A DNA stretch of 64,000 nucleotides from Rhabdonatronobacter sediminivivens (GCF_013415485.1 NZ_JACBXS010000009.1:1-64000); one strand, 5' to 3'; shown: positions 1 to 9,338, counted from the stretch's first letter. Numbers and translations: made by a program. Notes: generated by a model not told the origin, from the letters alone.

Positions 1-98
1 GCCCCGCCCCCCGCGCCCGGGGCCCCCCCCCCCGGGGGGGGGCCCCCCCCGGGCCCCCCCCCGGGGGGGCCGGCCCCCCCCCCCCCGCCGCCCCCCGC
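1..98. other. G/C-only low-complexity edge
   Basis: The first 98 or so bases contain only G and C, in long alternating runs of C and G. Nothing else in the window looks like this, and no coding frame is plausible. It is most simply an assembly or sequencing artefact at a contig end. A genuine extreme-GC structure is possible but unlikely. From about 101 to 193 ordinary sequence resumes, and I see no gene there. Confidence 0.7.
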
Positions 99-193
99 CC
101 CAACGCCTGTGACGTCACAGCGCAGCTGTGGCGGCGCAGGGGGCGGGAGTGCCCCTTTTCAGGTAGTGCCCACCGCCGGGGCAACGCGCGGGA

Positions 194-1564
194 TCAGACG
201 GCGGCGGTGGTTTCCGCCCGCCCCGCCCCGCGCCAGAACCGCACCATCAGCAGCACCGCCGCCAGGGTCAGCCCGATCACCAGGCCGAACCAGATGCCCT
301 GCCCGCCGAATCCCAGCACCACCCCCAGCACATAGCTGGCGCTGATCCCGACCAGCCAGTAGCTGCCCGCGGCGATGAACATGGGCACCTTGGTATCCTT
401 TACCCCGCGCAGCAGCCCCATGGCCATCACCTGCGCGGCATCGGCCAGCTGGAAAAGCGCGGCCACAACCAGAAGCGACACGCCGATGGGAATGATCACC
501 GCGCGCTCGGGGTCGTCCGGGGCCAGGAACAGACCCACCAGAAGCTCGCCGAACAGGAGATAGATCCCCATGGTCAGGGTCGCAAAGACCAGCGACACCG
601 CCACCGCCGCCTGCGCTCCACGCCGCAATGCGGCCTGATCGCCCCGCCCCCGCGCACGCCCGACCACCACGGTCGCAGCGTTCGACAGGCCCAGGTGAAT
701 CATGAAGAAGGCCGCCGTGATTTCCAGCGCGATTCCATGCGCGGCCAGTTCGCGGGTGCCGAACCAGCCCATCATCACCGCCGTGGCGGCAAACAGCCCG
801 GCTTCGGCCACCAGGGCGATGCCGATGGGCCAGCCAAGCCGCCAGACCTGCCCCATGGCCACCCAGTCCGGGCGCCAGAACCGCGCCCAGAGCGTGTAGC
901 GCCGCAACGCCGGGAGCCAGGCGCAATAGACCATCAGCGCCAGCGCGCTGAGCACCTGCACGATGATCGTGGCAATGGCCGCACCGCGCACGCCCAGCTC
1001 CGGCGCCCCCAGATTGCCGAAGATGAACACCCAGTTGACGAAGACATTCACGAAGACCGCCGCCACCGTCACCCACAGCACCACCTGCGTGCGCTCCAGC
1101 GCCGCCAGATAGCATTTCAGCACCATGACCACCAGCGCGGGGACCATGGCGAAGGCCAGGATGCGCAGGTAATCCTGGGTCAGGGCAGCCACATCGGCGG
1201 GCTGGGCCAGGGCCAGCAGGATCGCCTCGGACCACCACAGGGGCGGCATCACCGCCGCGCCAAAGCCGATCGACAGCCACAGCCCCATGCGGGTGGCGCG
1301 GCGAACCTCGGTATCATCATCGCTGGCGGCGGCGGTGGCGACCATGGGCATGACCGCATTGGCGATCCCGGTGCCCAGGATGAAAAGCGTGAAGAACACC
1401 GTCGCGCCCAGCACACCCGCAGCAAGGTCGGTGACGCCATACCAGCCCAGCATGACCGTATCGGTGATCTGCAGCGCAAATTGCGCCAGATGGCTGCCTG
1501 CCAGCGGCAGGCCCAGAACCAGAACCAGCCTGGCATCGGCAATATGATTACGAAACAGGCGCAT
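194..1564 (-). CDS. MATE family multidrug/Na+ antiporter (NorM-like)
   Basis: Inner-membrane exporter of the MATE family, expected to expel organic cations or drugs in exchange for Na+ or H+. The protein is about 456 aa, the usual length, with about 12 hydrophobic segments in two halves. The N-terminal half carries the typical QFALQITDTVMLGWYG stretch (helix 1 region). The ATG at 1564 was chosen because the protein then begins MRLFRNHIADARLVLVL, a short cytoplasmic leader before helix 1, with GGGG a few bases upstream. A longer frame starts at 1633. It is transcribed towards the window edge and away from the nucleosidase-like gene. The substrate cannot be told from sequence. Confidence 0.85.
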   Translation of the reverse strand: MRLFRNHIADARLVLVLGLPLAGSHLAQFALQITDTVMLGWYGVTDLAAGVLGATVFFTLFILGTGIANAVMPMVATAAASDDDTEVRRATRMGLWLSIGFGAAVMPPLWWSEAILLALAQPADVAALTQDYLRILAFAMVPALVVMVLKCYLAALERTQVVLWVTVAAVFVNVFVNWVFIFGNLGAPELGVRGAAIATIIVQVLSALALMVYCAWLPALRRYTLWARFWRPDWVAMGQVWRLGWPIGIALVAEAGLFAATAVMMGWFGTRELAAHGIALEITAAFFMIHLGLSNAATVVVGRARGRGDQAALRRGAQAAVAVSLVFATLTMGIYLLFGELLVGLFLAPDDPERAVIIPIGVSLLVVAALFQLADAAQVMAMGLLRGVKDTKVPMFIAAGSYWLVGISASYVLGVVLGFGGQGIWFGLVIGLTLAAVLLMVRFWRGAGRAETTAAV

Positions 1565-1744
1565 CAGACCCCGATACGCCCGTAAAACCGCCAGGGCAAG
1601 GCGATCCGGCCCGGCAGCGGGAAAGCGAAGCACGGCACCTCTGGCAGGCGGTCGAAGAGCAACGCACCCCCACCCTTGACCCGGTGGCGGCTATGGCCAA
1701 CAACAGCTGACAGTCACTGTTCAACCCGCGCCAGGTGCCACCCC

Positions 1745-2395
1745 ATGTCCCAGCTTGCCCCGACCGATCCGCCCCTTGCCGATATCGCCGGGCGCCGGGT
1801 CCTGTTCCTGATGGCGGCCGAGCCCGAATACGGCCCGCAGTTGCGCGCCCGGTTTCGTCCGGTCATCACCGGGGTCGGCCCGGTCGAGGGCGGGGTGGCG
1901 GCCGCCGCAACACTGGCACAGGCGCGCGGGGCGGGGCGCGCGCCGGATCTGGTGGTGTCACTGGGTTCGGCCGGTTCGGCCCGGCTGGAACATTGCGCGG
2001 TCTATCAGGCCACCCGCGTTGCCTACCGAGACATGGATGCAACCCCGCTGGGCTTTGCCGCAGGGGTCACGCCCTTTCTGGACCTGCCGGCGGAAATCGC
2101 CCTGCCCCTGCGTATTCCCGGCATTCCCGGGGCCAGCCTGTCGACCGGAGCGAATATCGTCTCGGGCGCCGCATATGACGGGATTGCCCAGGACATGGTG
2201 GATATGGAGACCTTTGCCATCCTGCGCGCCTGCCAGCGGTTTTCAGTCCCGCTGATCGCGCTGCGCGGCATTTCGGACGGGGCGCGGCCGCTGGAGGGGA
2301 TCTCGGACTGGACGGACTACCTGCATGTGGTGGACGCCCATCTGGCCGAGGCCGTGGACCATCTGGCCCGCGCCATGAGCGACGGCGTGATCTGA
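1745..2395 (+). CDS. MTA/SAH nucleosidase-like phosphorylase family protein
   Basis: A 216-aa protein of the PNP/UDP superfamily, resembling 5'-methylthioadenosine/S-adenosylhomocysteine nucleosidases (MtnN). Those enzymes split the glycosidic bond of MTA or SAH to release adenine. Visible hallmarks are the early GVGPVEGGVAAA glycine stretch, the VVSLGSAGSA strand-turn, the VDMETFAILRAC motif (substrate-binding Met-Glu) and the later RGISDGA with the catalytic-type Asp. The ATG at 1745 gives a protein starting MSQLAPTDPPLADIAGRRVLFLMAAEPEYG. An upstream extension to 1676 has no family match that I recognise. It is slightly shorter than E. coli MtnN (232 aa). The exact base specificity is uncertain. 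Confidence 0.75.
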   Translation: MSQLAPTDPPLADIAGRRVLFLMAAEPEYGPQLRARFRPVITGVGPVEGGVAAAATLAQARGAGRAPDLVVSLGSAGSARLEHCAVYQATRVAYRDMDATPLGFAAGVTPFLDLPAEIALPLRIPGIPGASLSTGANIVSGAAYDGIAQDMVDMETFAILRACQRFSVPLIALRGISDGARPLEGISDWTDYLHVVDAHLAEAVDHLARAMSDGVI

Positions 2396-2503
2396 CCGCG
2401 CGCCGCGCCCGGAATTCTCCGCGACGGCGCCAAGTTCCTGCCCCAAACGCCCGGCATTTTTCGAAACATCGAAAGAACTTCGGGTCGCAGAAAGGACGCC
2501 GCC

Positions 2504-2632
2504 ATGACTGTTCGCAAGCGCTGGATCGACTGGGTCACCCGCGAGAGCGCCGCCCAGACTCAGGCCCTGCCCTGGCATCGCGCGGTCAAGCGCAGCCGCC
2601 GCATGGAACGCAGCACCCTCCCCGCCTGCTGA
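2504..2632 (+). CDS. Small basic protein, 42 aa, unknown
   Basis: A short frame encodes a 42-aa, strongly basic peptide (begins MTVRKRWIDWVTRES, ends ERSTLPAC). A good ribosome binding site (AGAAAGGAC) lies about 8 bases upstream. A perfect 10-bp stem (2661-2685) follows the stop and may act as its terminator. The peptide is rich in Arg and Trp and has no membrane segment or Cys pair. I do not recognise a family. Small basic peptides like this are frequent in Rhodobacteraceae, which is a weak argument for it being real. Confidence 0.5.
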   Translation: MTVRKRWIDWVTRESAAQTQALPWHRAVKRSRRMERSTLPAC

Positions 2633-2660
2633 GGCCCCCGGCCCTTGGCGGGCAGATGCC

Positions 2661-2685
2661 GCGGCGCAGGCTGACCCTGCGCCGC
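2661..2685 (+). terminator. Hairpin after the 42-aa gene
   Basis: Perfect inverted repeat GCGGCGCAGG / CCTGCGCCGC with a 5-base loop. No U-run follows, so any termination would be imperfect or Rho-assisted. It lies between the small gene and the 3' end of the convergent secreted-protein gene. Confidence 0.4.
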
Positions 2686-2810
2686 AATCCCGAAGAAACC
2701 GGATCCGGTCGCTGTCACCCTGCGCGGGCCGCATCACCTGCAGCGCCGCCGCATGGGCGCATCTTCGGCCCTCGGAACACCGCCGATGCACCGAACAACC
2801 GGCAGCCGCC

Positions 2811-3827
2811 TCAGTCGGTTGCCGGAGGCAGCGGAGACGTGATCAGCGGCGCGCGATAACGTTCGATGGCCTCTTGCAGATGCACGGCAAAACACGGGTC
2901 CGTGGCCTCGGCATCGGCCAGAAGGTGTCGGCGCCCGCGGGCATCGGTGCTCAGCGCCACGCGACGCAGCAGCGCCGACTGGCCCCGCGCACTGGCGGCA
3001 AAGCGCGCCGCATCGATCAACCGTTCCGACGGGCTGCCAAAGGTCAGCAGAATGCTGTGGGCGCCCATCGCCTGTGCGGCGGCCATGGTGCAGGACCGGG
3101 CACTGGCCGCGCAGCGGTTGTCGCAGAACCGGCGCACCGACAGCGCTTCGGGGGCTGTGGACAGCCAATCGGCAACCTCATCGGTCGCAAGCTCCAGCCC
3201 CATCATGCGCCGCTGCGGATCGCCCGGGGCCAGGTCTTCACCATCAATCGCGGCGCCGTCCTGCCAGGCCAGAAACCGCAGGCCGGGCGGGTAGTCCGGG
3301 TGATCGACCAGCGCGGCCATGCCGCCTGCCTCACGCTTGGCGGCATATATCAATGCCTCGCGCGCGGCGCGGGCCTCTCCTTCGGCAGCGAAGTCCAGGG
3401 CCAGCGCGGCCGGCGCATCTGCCGCCCACAGTCGAAGCCACAATCCCGCAAGCGGCGATTGTTCAGCCGCTTCATGCATCCAGCTGCGACCCGAAAGCCC
3501 CCCGGGCATCCGCATCAGCTCTACCCGTTCCGCGCGCGGCAGCTGTGACAGCCACGGCCCCTGCAGTGCAGGCGACTTGTCGATCAGCGCCAGCAGAAGC
3601 TGCGCTGCGGCATTCCCCTCCTGTGCAAGGTCCGACAGCATCGGCAGGGCATCGGCCTCGGCATCGGCAAGCCACAGTTCGACCGCCTCCTCAAAGGCCG
3701 CCTCCTGCTGCCCCGGAACAGGATCGGCCATGGCCGCCAGCGGTGCAACAAGCATCCAACCGGCGAGCACTGCGCGCGCAATCCAAGTTCCCGGCACCGC
3801 GCCTCTCCCTGCTCTTTCGCCCGGCAT
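2811..3827 (-). CDS. Secreted protein of unknown function
   Basis: A 338-aa protein starting MPGERAGRGAVPGTW. It is followed by a signal-peptide-like hydrophobic stretch (WIARAVLAGWMLVAPLAAMA, cleavage probably after AMA), so a periplasmic location is likely. The mature part is Ala- and Leu-rich and helical. The segment EAVELWLADAEADALPMLSDLAQEGNAAAQLLLALI resembles Sel1/TPR-type helical repeats near the N-terminus. The C-terminal half has several Cys (FCDNRCAASARSC), suggesting disulfides. An in-frame start at 3857 would bury the signal peptide, so 3827 was preferred. I do not recognise a named family. Confidence 0.6.
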   Translation of the reverse strand: MPGERAGRGAVPGTWIARAVLAGWMLVAPLAAMADPVPGQQEAAFEEAVELWLADAEADALPMLSDLAQEGNAAAQLLLALIDKSPALQGPWLSQLPRAERVELMRMPGGLSGRSWMHEAAEQSPLAGLWLRLWAADAPAALALDFAAEGEARAAREALIYAAKREAGGMAALVDHPDYPPGLRFLAWQDGAAIDGEDLAPGDPQRRMMGLELATDEVADWLSTAPEALSVRRFCDNRCAASARSCTMAAAQAMGAHSILLTFGSPSERLIDAARFAASARGQSALLRRVALSTDARGRRHLLADAEATDPCFAVHLQEAIERYRAPLITSPLPPATD

Positions 3828-4085
3828 GACTATGAAACCTGCACAATCGGCTAGCAAGCGGATATTTCATGTGCATACCCGCCGAAATTCGCGCAGTCCC
3901 GCGACCGCGCGCGAACCTAAAACGTGCATACAAAAAGTAAATACAACCTGAAGGTGCATATGGAAACAGTCTGTCCACGCGCACTTGACGAATCTTCTAC
4001 ATTTTGCCGTGTTTCCTCCGGGATGCCGACATGCTCCTGCACGATCACCCTGTCTGACCAGAATACAGACCGGCGCGGGGGCCCC
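3828..4085. other. Divergent intergenic region, comparatively AT-rich
   Basis: About 260 bases between two divergently transcribed genes. The stretch around 3915-3965 is clearly less GC-rich than its surroundings (AAAACGTGCATACAAAAAG and following) and probably holds the promoters. No confident operator or small gene was seen. Confidence 0.4.
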
Positions 4086-5021
4086 ATGAACCAGGAATTC
4101 ACCGATATCGACCTCTCCAAGGCCCAGACCGAGGCCGAATGGCTGGCCCGTCTGGACGAGTTGGGCGAGGAGGTCGGCAGCTTCGACCCGCTTGGCCGCC
4201 GACATGCCGCGTTCTTCTGCCGTGGCAATGACAAGGTGCTTCTGGTCACCTTCGAAATCGCTGCCGAGATCCGCGCCGCAGGTGGCCGCCAGCGCCCGCT
4301 TGGCTATGAGATCGCCGGAAAGAACGGCTGGTCTTCGCTGACCCTGGTGGCCCGGGGGCAAAGCTGGTTTCGTGACCCGGCCGTGTGGGACCATTTCGAC
4401 CGGCTGATCGATGACGGGGTCTTCGAGGGCTTCGACCAGGTGGTGTTCTTTGGCACCGGCCCCTGCGGCTATGCCGCGGCCAGCTATTCGGTGGCCGCCC
4501 CCGGTGCCACCGTGCTGACCGTTGCCCCGCAGGCCACCCTGGACACGGCCCGGGCGGAATGGGACACCCGCTTCCCGCAGACCCGGCGGCTGGATTTCAC
4601 CTCGCGCTTCGGCTACGCCCCGGACATGATCGAGGCTGCCGCGCAGATGACCCTGATCTATGACCCGGCCCGCCGTCTGGATGCGATGCACGCCAGCCTC
4701 TTTCACGGCGCCAATGTCACCGCGCTGCGCACCCGCTGGCTGGGGCGTGATACGGCGGGCGAACTCATGCGCATGAATGTGCTGACCCCGGCGCTGGAAC
4801 TGGCCTGCCAGGGGGCGCTGACCCGGGCCAGCTTCTTCCGCCTGTTCCGCCGCCGCCAGTCCCTGGCCAGCTATGTCGCCCGGATCGTGCTGCGCACCGA
4901 ATCACTGGGCCGGCCACGGCTGACAGTGCTGGCCGCCCGCGCGGCGCTGCGCATCGCGCCGTCAGAGCGTGTCAAAACCTTGCTCGAACAGGCCGAGGCC
5001 CGCTGCAAGGCCCCGGCCTGA
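4086..5021 (+). CDS. Conserved hypothetical protein (Rhodobacterales type)
   Basis: A 311-aa protein starting [27 protein letters not shown]. Similar proteins are common in Rhodobacteraceae and are sometimes annotated as phosphoadenosine phosphosulfate reductase. The CysH PP-loop and active-site Cys motif are not visible, so I do not adopt that name. The central [28 protein letters not shown] stretch looks like a Rossmann or alpha/beta-hydrolase-like beta-turn-alpha element. The ATG at 4086 was chosen over an upstream in-frame start at 3924, which would run through the AT-rich promoter region. It lies 61 bases before pyrC and may be cotranscribed with it. Confidence 0.6.
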   Translation: MNQEFTDIDLSKAQTEAEWLARLDELGEEVGSFDPLGRRHAAFFCRGNDKVLLVTFEIAAEIRAAGGRQRPLGYEIAGKNGWSSLTLVARGQSWFRDPAVWDHFDRLIDDGVFEGFDQVVFFGTGPCGYAAASYSVAAPGATVLTVAPQATLDTARAEWDTRFPQTRRLDFTSRFGYAPDMIEAAAQMTLIYDPARRLDAMHASLFHGANVTALRTRWLGRDTAGELMRMNVLTPALELACQGALTRASFFRLFRRRQSLASYVARIVLRTESLGRPRLTVLAARAALRIAPSERVKTLLEQAEARCKAPA

Positions 5022-5082
5022 AGCGCAGCCACACCCATTTGCGATCTGGATTTGCGCGGCGGCATTGTGTAACCCCGATGCC

Positions 5083-6144
5083 ATGGCACCGACCCTGACC
5101 CTGCGCCGTCCCGATGACTGGCACCTGCACCTGCGCGACGGCGAGATGCTGCGCGCCGTGGCCCCCGAATCGGCGCGCGATTTCGCCCGCGCCATCATCA
5201 TGCCCAACCTTGTGCCGCCCGTGGTCACCGGCGCCCAGGCCGAAGCCTACCGCGACCGCATCCGCGCCGCCCTGCCCCCGGGCAGCGGGTTCACCCCGCT
5301 GATGACCCTCTACCTGACCGAGGACACCGACCCCGCCGACGTCACCGCCGCCCATGCCGCGGGCATCATCCATGCGGTGAAGCTCTACCCGGCGGGCGCC
5401 ACCACCAATTCGGCCTCGGGCGTGCGCGACTTCACCCGCACCCGCCCGGTGCTGGAGGCCATGGCCGAGGCCGGCATTCCCCTCTGCGTGCATGGCGAGG
5501 TCACCGACCCCGAGATCGACATCTTCGACCGCGAGGCGGTGTTCATCGACCGCATCCTCGATCCCCTGCGCCAGGCCACGCCGGGGCTGCGGGTGGTGAT
5601 GGAACATATCACCACATCGGACGCCGCCGATTACGTGCGCTCCGCCCCCGAGGGCCTCGGCGCCACCATCACCACGCACCATCTGGTGATCAACCGCAAC
5701 CATATCCTCGCTGGTGGCATCCGGCCCCATTACTACTGCCTGCCCGTGGCCAAGCGCGAAACCCACCGCCTGGCGCTGCGCGCCGCCGCCACCTCGGGCG
5801 ATGCGCGCTTCTTCCTGGGCACCGACAGCGCGCCGCACCCGGATGGCGCCAAGGAAAGCGCGTGCGGCTGCGCGGGCTGCTTCACCGCCCCCCATACGCT
5901 CCCCATCCTCGCCCATGTGTTCGAGGCCGAGGACGCGCTCGACCGGCTCGAAGGCTTCACCTCGCTCCACGGCCCCGCCTTCTACCAACTGCCCGCGAAC
6001 GAGGATCGCATCACCCTCACCCGCGCCGACACCCCCCTCACCCTGCCCGAAAAGCTCCAGACCGGCGACGGTCCCGTCACCCTCTTCGATCCGGGATTTC
6101 CACTCCACTGGCAGGTCGCCGAACCGGCAACCGACAAGGCCTGA
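5083..6144 (+). CDS. pyrC: Dihydroorotase, class II (PyrC)
   Basis: Zinc amidohydrolase that closes carbamoyl-aspartate to dihydroorotate, the third step of de novo pyrimidine synthesis, in the cytoplasm. It is 353 aa, close to the class II norm of about 345. Landmarks are [10 protein letters not shown] (first His-x-His metal pair), [23 protein letters not shown] (Lys that becomes carboxylated), [27 protein letters not shown] and FLGTDSAPH (catalytic Asp). The ATG at 5083 gives [20 protein letters not shown], as in homologues. An overlapping ATG at 5078 is out of frame. pyrE follows after 104 bases with a small hairpin between them. Confidence 0.95.
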   Translation: MAPTLTLRRPDDWHLHLRDGEMLRAVAPESARDFARAIIMPNLVPPVVTGAQAEAYRDRIRAALPPGSGFTPLMTLYLTEDTDPADVTAAHAAGIIHAVKLYPAGATTNSASGVRDFTRTRPVLEAMAEAGIPLCVHGEVTDPEIDIFDREAVFIDRILDPLRQATPGLRVVMEHITTSDAADYVRSAPEGLGATITTHHLVINRNHILAGGIRPHYYCLPVAKRETHRLALRAAATSGDARFFLGTDSAPHPDGAKESACGCAGCFTAPHTLPILAHVFEAEDALDRLEGFTSLHGPAFYQLPANEDRITLTRADTPLTLPEKLQTGDGPVTLFDPGFPLHWQVAEPATDKA

Positions 6145-6184
6145 GCGCATGTTCATTTTCTTGCCGCAAATACTCCACGGGGGT

Positions 6185-6205
6185 GCGGGGGTGTGAAACC
6201 CCCGC
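6185..6205 (+). repeat. Intercistronic hairpin, pyrC-pyrE
   Basis: GCGGGGGT / ACCCCCGC stem of 8 bp with a GTGAA loop. There is no U-tract, so it is more likely an RNA-stability or attenuating element than a strong terminator. Confidence 0.4.
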
Positions 6206-6248
6206 ATGCGCCCTGTCCACCCAGCACCCCCGCCCAAAAGGACCGCCC

Positions 6249-6917
6249 ATGCTGCCCGCCACCTTCCCCGACCGCGCCACCACCGCCCGTCTCACCGCGC
6301 GGATGCTGCTGGACATCCAGGCCGTGCATTTCAACGCGGCCGAGCCCTTCACCCTGGCCAGCGGGCTGAAAGCCCCCACCTATATCGACTGCCGCAAGCT
6401 CATCAGCTTCCCGCGCATCCGCTCCACACTTATGGATTTCCTCGCCTGCCGGGTGCTCGAAGATGCGGGCTTCGAAGCCTTCGACAATATCGCCGGGGGC
6501 GAGACCGCGGGCATCCCCTTTGCCGCGCTGGTGGCCGAACGGCTGGGCCTGCCCATGACCTATGTGCGCAAGAAGCCCAAGGGCTATGGCCGCAACGCCC
6601 GGATCGAAGGCGCCATGACCCCCGGCCAGCGCGTCCTGCTGGTCGAGGATCTGACCACTGATGGCGGCTCCAAGCTCAGCTTCGTCGATGCCATCCGCGA
6701 CACCGGCGCCACCTGCGCCCATACGGCGGTGATCTTCTATTACGGCATCTTTCCGGAAACTGAACCGCGGCTGGCCGAACACGGGGTGCGGCTGCACGCC
6801 CTCTGCACCTGGCATGATGTCCTGGCCGAGGCCCGGCGCGGCGGCGATTTCGACGCCGCAACGCTGGATGCCGTCGAAACCTTCCTCAACGCCCCGCGCG
6901 ACTGGTCCCCCGCCTGA
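6249..6917 (+). CDS. pyrE: Orotate phosphoribosyltransferase
   Basis: A 222-aa enzyme that joins orotate and PRPP to give OMP, the fifth step of pyrimidine synthesis. The PRPP-binding signature is clear in [17 protein letters not shown] (acidic pair followed by T-T-D-G-G-S). The flexible catalytic loop is [17 protein letters not shown], and the substrate region is [24 protein letters not shown]. Length is normal. It directly follows pyrC on the same strand, so the two probably form a pyrimidine unit. Confidence 0.95.
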   Translation: MLPATFPDRATTARLTARMLLDIQAVHFNAAEPFTLASGLKAPTYIDCRKLISFPRIRSTLMDFLACRVLEDAGFEAFDNIAGGETAGIPFAALVAERLGLPMTYVRKKPKGYGRNARIEGAMTPGQRVLLVEDLTTDGGSKLSFVDAIRDTGATCAHTAVIFYYGIFPETEPRLAEHGVRLHALCTWHDVLAEARRGGDFDAATLDAVETFLNAPRDWSPA

Positions 6918-7021
6918 CAGCCCGCCCTGGTCGCAACCGGCGGACCCGATGTCGCTATCATGGCACCCCGCGCCCGGGATTGTCCTATGACACGGCCAGA
7001 CAGCGGGCAGAGGAAACAGCC

Positions 7022-7318
7022 ATGGCACAACTGGTCATCGTCTACTGGCGCGACATCCCCGCGCAGGTGATCGTCGGCAAGGGCCGGCGCGCGCAGAAGA
7101 TCGCGCTTTCGGAACGCTTCGAACAGGCCATCGACCGTTGCGCCATGAAGGTCGGCGCCAGGGATGCCGATGCCTATCTGGCCGAATGGCGCAAGGCCCC
7201 GCCGGTCGAGGTCGCTGGCGATGATGAAGATGTCGCGAAAGCCACCGCAGCGGCGCTGGAAGCCGAGTATGACAGCGCCAGGTTGAAATCCCTCATTGCA
7301 AACGAAGGCTGGGCGTGA
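7022..7318 (+). CDS. 'Virulence factor' family protein (PF13769-like)
   Basis: A 98-aa protein beginning MAQLVIVYWRDIPAQVIVGKGRRAQK. It matches the small family labelled 'virulence factor', which in Rhodobacteraceae is regularly found next to the MetF-like and methyltetrahydrofolate methyltransferase genes. The function is unknown and the family name should not be read as evidence of virulence. A conserved basic GKGRRAQKI segment is followed by an acidic C-terminal half. The stop codon lies 21 bases upstream of the reductase start, so the three genes are very probably cotranscribed. Confidence 0.75.
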   Translation: MAQLVIVYWRDIPAQVIVGKGRRAQKIALSERFEQAIDRCAMKVGARDADAYLAEWRKAPPVEVAGDDEDVAKATAAALEAEYDSARLKSLIANEGWA

Positions 7319-7338
7319 GGCGTATCCGGGAGCTGGTC

Positions 7339-8265
7339 ATGGCATTGCTGAATTTCCGTCGCGCGGAGACCCCCCGGGTTGCCGGGGCCGCAAACCCGCA
7401 GGTTGAGGCCTTCCTCGATGGCTACTCCATCGAGGTCATGCCCCGCACCGCCGAAAAGGTCGCCGATTTCCGCGACCTGCTGCCCGCGAACACCCGCGTC
7501 TACATCGCCCATATCGAAGGCACGCCCATCGAAGACATGGTCGCCACCGCCGCGCGCCTGCGTGCCGAAGGGATGGAGCCCATGCCCCATTTCCCCGCGC
7601 GCATCATCAAGGACCGCGCCACCCTGGCCGACTGGGTCGCCCGCTACCAGGGTGAGGCGGGCGTGCGCCAGGCGCTGATGCTGGGCGGCGGCGTGGCCAA
7701 GCCCCATGGCGCCTATGACAACTCCATGCAACTGCTGGAAACCGGCCTCTTTGACGGGTTTGACCGGCTGCATGTCGCAGGCCACCCCGAAGGCAACCGC
7801 GACATCGACCCCCAGGGCGGCGACCGCACGGTGATGGAGGCCCTGCGCTGGAAGGCCGAGTTCGCCCGCCAGAGCGGCATCCCCATGGCCATCGTCACCC
7901 AATTCGCGTTCGAGGCCAAACCCCTCATCGCCTGGGCCGACCGTCTGGCGGCCGAGGGCATCGACCTGCCCGTCCATATCGGCGTGGCCGGTCCCGCCAA
8001 GCTGCAGACGCTGATCAAGTTCGCCATTGCCTGCGGCGTCGGCCCCTCGCTCAAGGTATTGCAGAAACGCGCCAAGGACGTCACCAAGCTGCTGCTGCCG
8101 TTCGAGCCGACCGAGCTTGTCACCGATCTGGCCGCGCACAAGGCCGCGCACCCCGCGTTCAACATCGAGCGTGTGCATTTCTTCCCGCTGGGCGGCATCA
8201 AGACCAATGCCACCTGGGCCATCGACCATGGCGGCGCCGCCGCGCGTCCCGCAAACCAGAGCTGA
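7339..8265 (+). CDS. Methylenetetrahydrofolate reductase-like protein
   Basis: A 308-aa TIM-barrel flavoprotein of the MetF family, expected to interconvert 5,10-methylene- and 5-methyl-tetrahydrofolate using FAD and NAD(P)H. Family features are EVMPRTAEKVADF (near the N-terminus), YIAHIEGTPIEDMV, LMLGGGVAKPHGAYDNSMQLLETG, HVAGHPEGNRDI and IVTQFAFEA (the MetF TQFFF-like strand). The ATG at 7339 was chosen because GGGAG lies 8 bases upstream. A GTG at 7315 overlapping the preceding stop is an alternative. With the methyltransferase downstream it fits a C1/methyl-group pathway rather than ordinary methionine synthesis. Confidence 0.8.
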   Translation: MALLNFRRAETPRVAGAANPQVEAFLDGYSIEVMPRTAEKVADFRDLLPANTRVYIAHIEGTPIEDMVATAARLRAEGMEPMPHFPARIIKDRATLADWVARYQGEAGVRQALMLGGGVAKPHGAYDNSMQLLETGLFDGFDRLHVAGHPEGNRDIDPQGGDRTVMEALRWKAEFARQSGIPMAIVTQFAFEAKPLIAWADRLAAEGIDLPVHIGVAGPAKLQTLIKFAIACGVGPSLKVLQKRAKDVTKLLLPFEPTELVTDLAAHKAAHPAFNIERVHFFPLGGIKTNATWAIDHGGAAARPANQS

Positions 8266-8278
8266 CAGAAAGAACCCC

Positions 8279-9238
8279 ATGACCCGCACCGTCATCGAAT
8301 CCGCCACCAAGACCGTCACCATCGGCTTTGACGAGCCGTTCTGCGTCATCGGTGAGCGGATCAACCCCACCGGCCGCAAGAAACTGGCTGCCGAACTGGA
8401 AGCCGGCGATTTTTCGACCGTGGAAAAGGACGCGCTGGAGCAGGTCGCCTGCGGGGCCATGGTGCTCGATGTCAATGCAGGGGTGGTCTACAACTCCAAC
8501 CCCAACCCCAACGAAACCGAACCGCCCCTGATGACCAAGATGCTGGAGCTGGTGCAGGGGCTGGTGGATGTGCCGCTCTGCATCGACAGTTCGGTCCCGG
8601 CCGCGCTTGAAGCCGGTCTGGCGGCCACCAGGGGGCGGCCGCTGCTGAACTCGGTCACCGGCGAAGAAGACCGCCTGGAAGCGATCCTGCCGCTGGTCAA
8701 GAAATACAACGTGCCGGTGGTCGCTATCTCGAACGATGACAGCGGCATTTCCGAAGACCCCGATGTGCGCTTCGCCGTGGCGAAGAAGATCGTGGAACGC
8801 GCCGCCGATTTCGGCATCCCCGCGCATGACATCGTGGTGGACCCGCTGGTCATGCCCATCGGCGCCATGTCCACCGCCGGGCAACAGGTCTTTGCCCTGG
8901 TCCGCCGGTTGCGCGATGAACTGGGCGTCAACACCACCTGCGGCGCCTCGAATATCAGCTTCGGCCTGCCCAACCGCCACGGGATCAACGCGGCCTTCCT
9001 GCCCATGGCCATCGGCGCGGGCATGACCAGCGCCATCATGAACCCCGTCCGCGCCGTGGAGATGGAGGCCATCCGCGCCGCCAACCTGCTGATGAACCAT
9101 GACGCAAACGGCGGCGAATGGATCCGCCTGGCCAAGGTTCTGGACGCGGTGAAGGAAGGCGCCAGCTTTGCCGAGGCCTCGAAAGCCGCCAGCGCCGCCA
9201 GTTCCGGGCGCCGCGGCGGGCGCCGCGCGCGGGGCTGA
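8279..9238 (+). CDS. Methyltetrahydrofolate:corrinoid methyltransferase family protein
   Basis: A 319-aa pterin-binding (DHPS/MtrH-like) TIM barrel. It should transfer a methyl group between tetrahydrofolate and a corrinoid protein. Signature stretches are FCVIGERINPTGRKKL (pterin-site start, as in MetH), ACGAMVLDVNAGV, PLCIDSSVPAALEAGL, PLLNSVTGEEDRL, VVAISNDDSGI and NISFGLPNRHGINAAFLPMAI. The C-terminal 30 residues are Ala/Arg-rich and probably disordered. It starts 14 bases after the MetF-like gene. No corrinoid-binding protein or reactivase is visible in the window, so the methyl donor is unknown. Confidence 0.85.
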   Translation: MTRTVIESATKTVTIGFDEPFCVIGERINPTGRKKLAAELEAGDFSTVEKDALEQVACGAMVLDVNAGVVYNSNPNPNETEPPLMTKMLELVQGLVDVPLCIDSSVPAALEAGLAATRGRPLLNSVTGEEDRLEAILPLVKKYNVPVVAISNDDSGISEDPDVRFAVAKKIVERAADFGIPAHDIVVDPLVMPIGAMSTAGQQVFALVRRLRDELGVNTTCGASNISFGLPNRHGINAAFLPMAIGAGMTSAIMNPVRAVEMEAIRAANLLMNHDANGGEWIRLAKVLDAVKEGASFAEASKAASAASSGRRGGRRARG

Positions 9239-9320
9239 ACCACCGTCAAACGGGCGCGCGGCAGCGGCCGTTCATGGCCCCTCCGGCACTTGCCGCAACC
9301 AGGGGTGCATGACACCTGCG

Positions 9321-9338
9321 CGCCGGGCTTGCCCGGCG
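9321..9338 (+). terminator. GC-rich hairpin downstream of the methyltransferase gene
   Basis: CGCCGGGC-TT-GCCCGGCG inverted repeat in the gap before paralogue A. There is no U-run. It could end the C1 operon weakly or separate it from the array. Confidence 0.35.

Noticed and set aside
4086-5021. Annotation of the conserved hypothetical as phosphoadenosine phosphosulfate reductase.
   Set aside because: The PP-loop and the C-terminal active-site Cys motif of CysH are not visible.
9289-9300. CTTGCCGCAACC before copy A as an FNR box.
   Set aside because: Only one half resembles a site. It matches the element before C better, and no symmetric half is present, so it was not listed as an FNR box.
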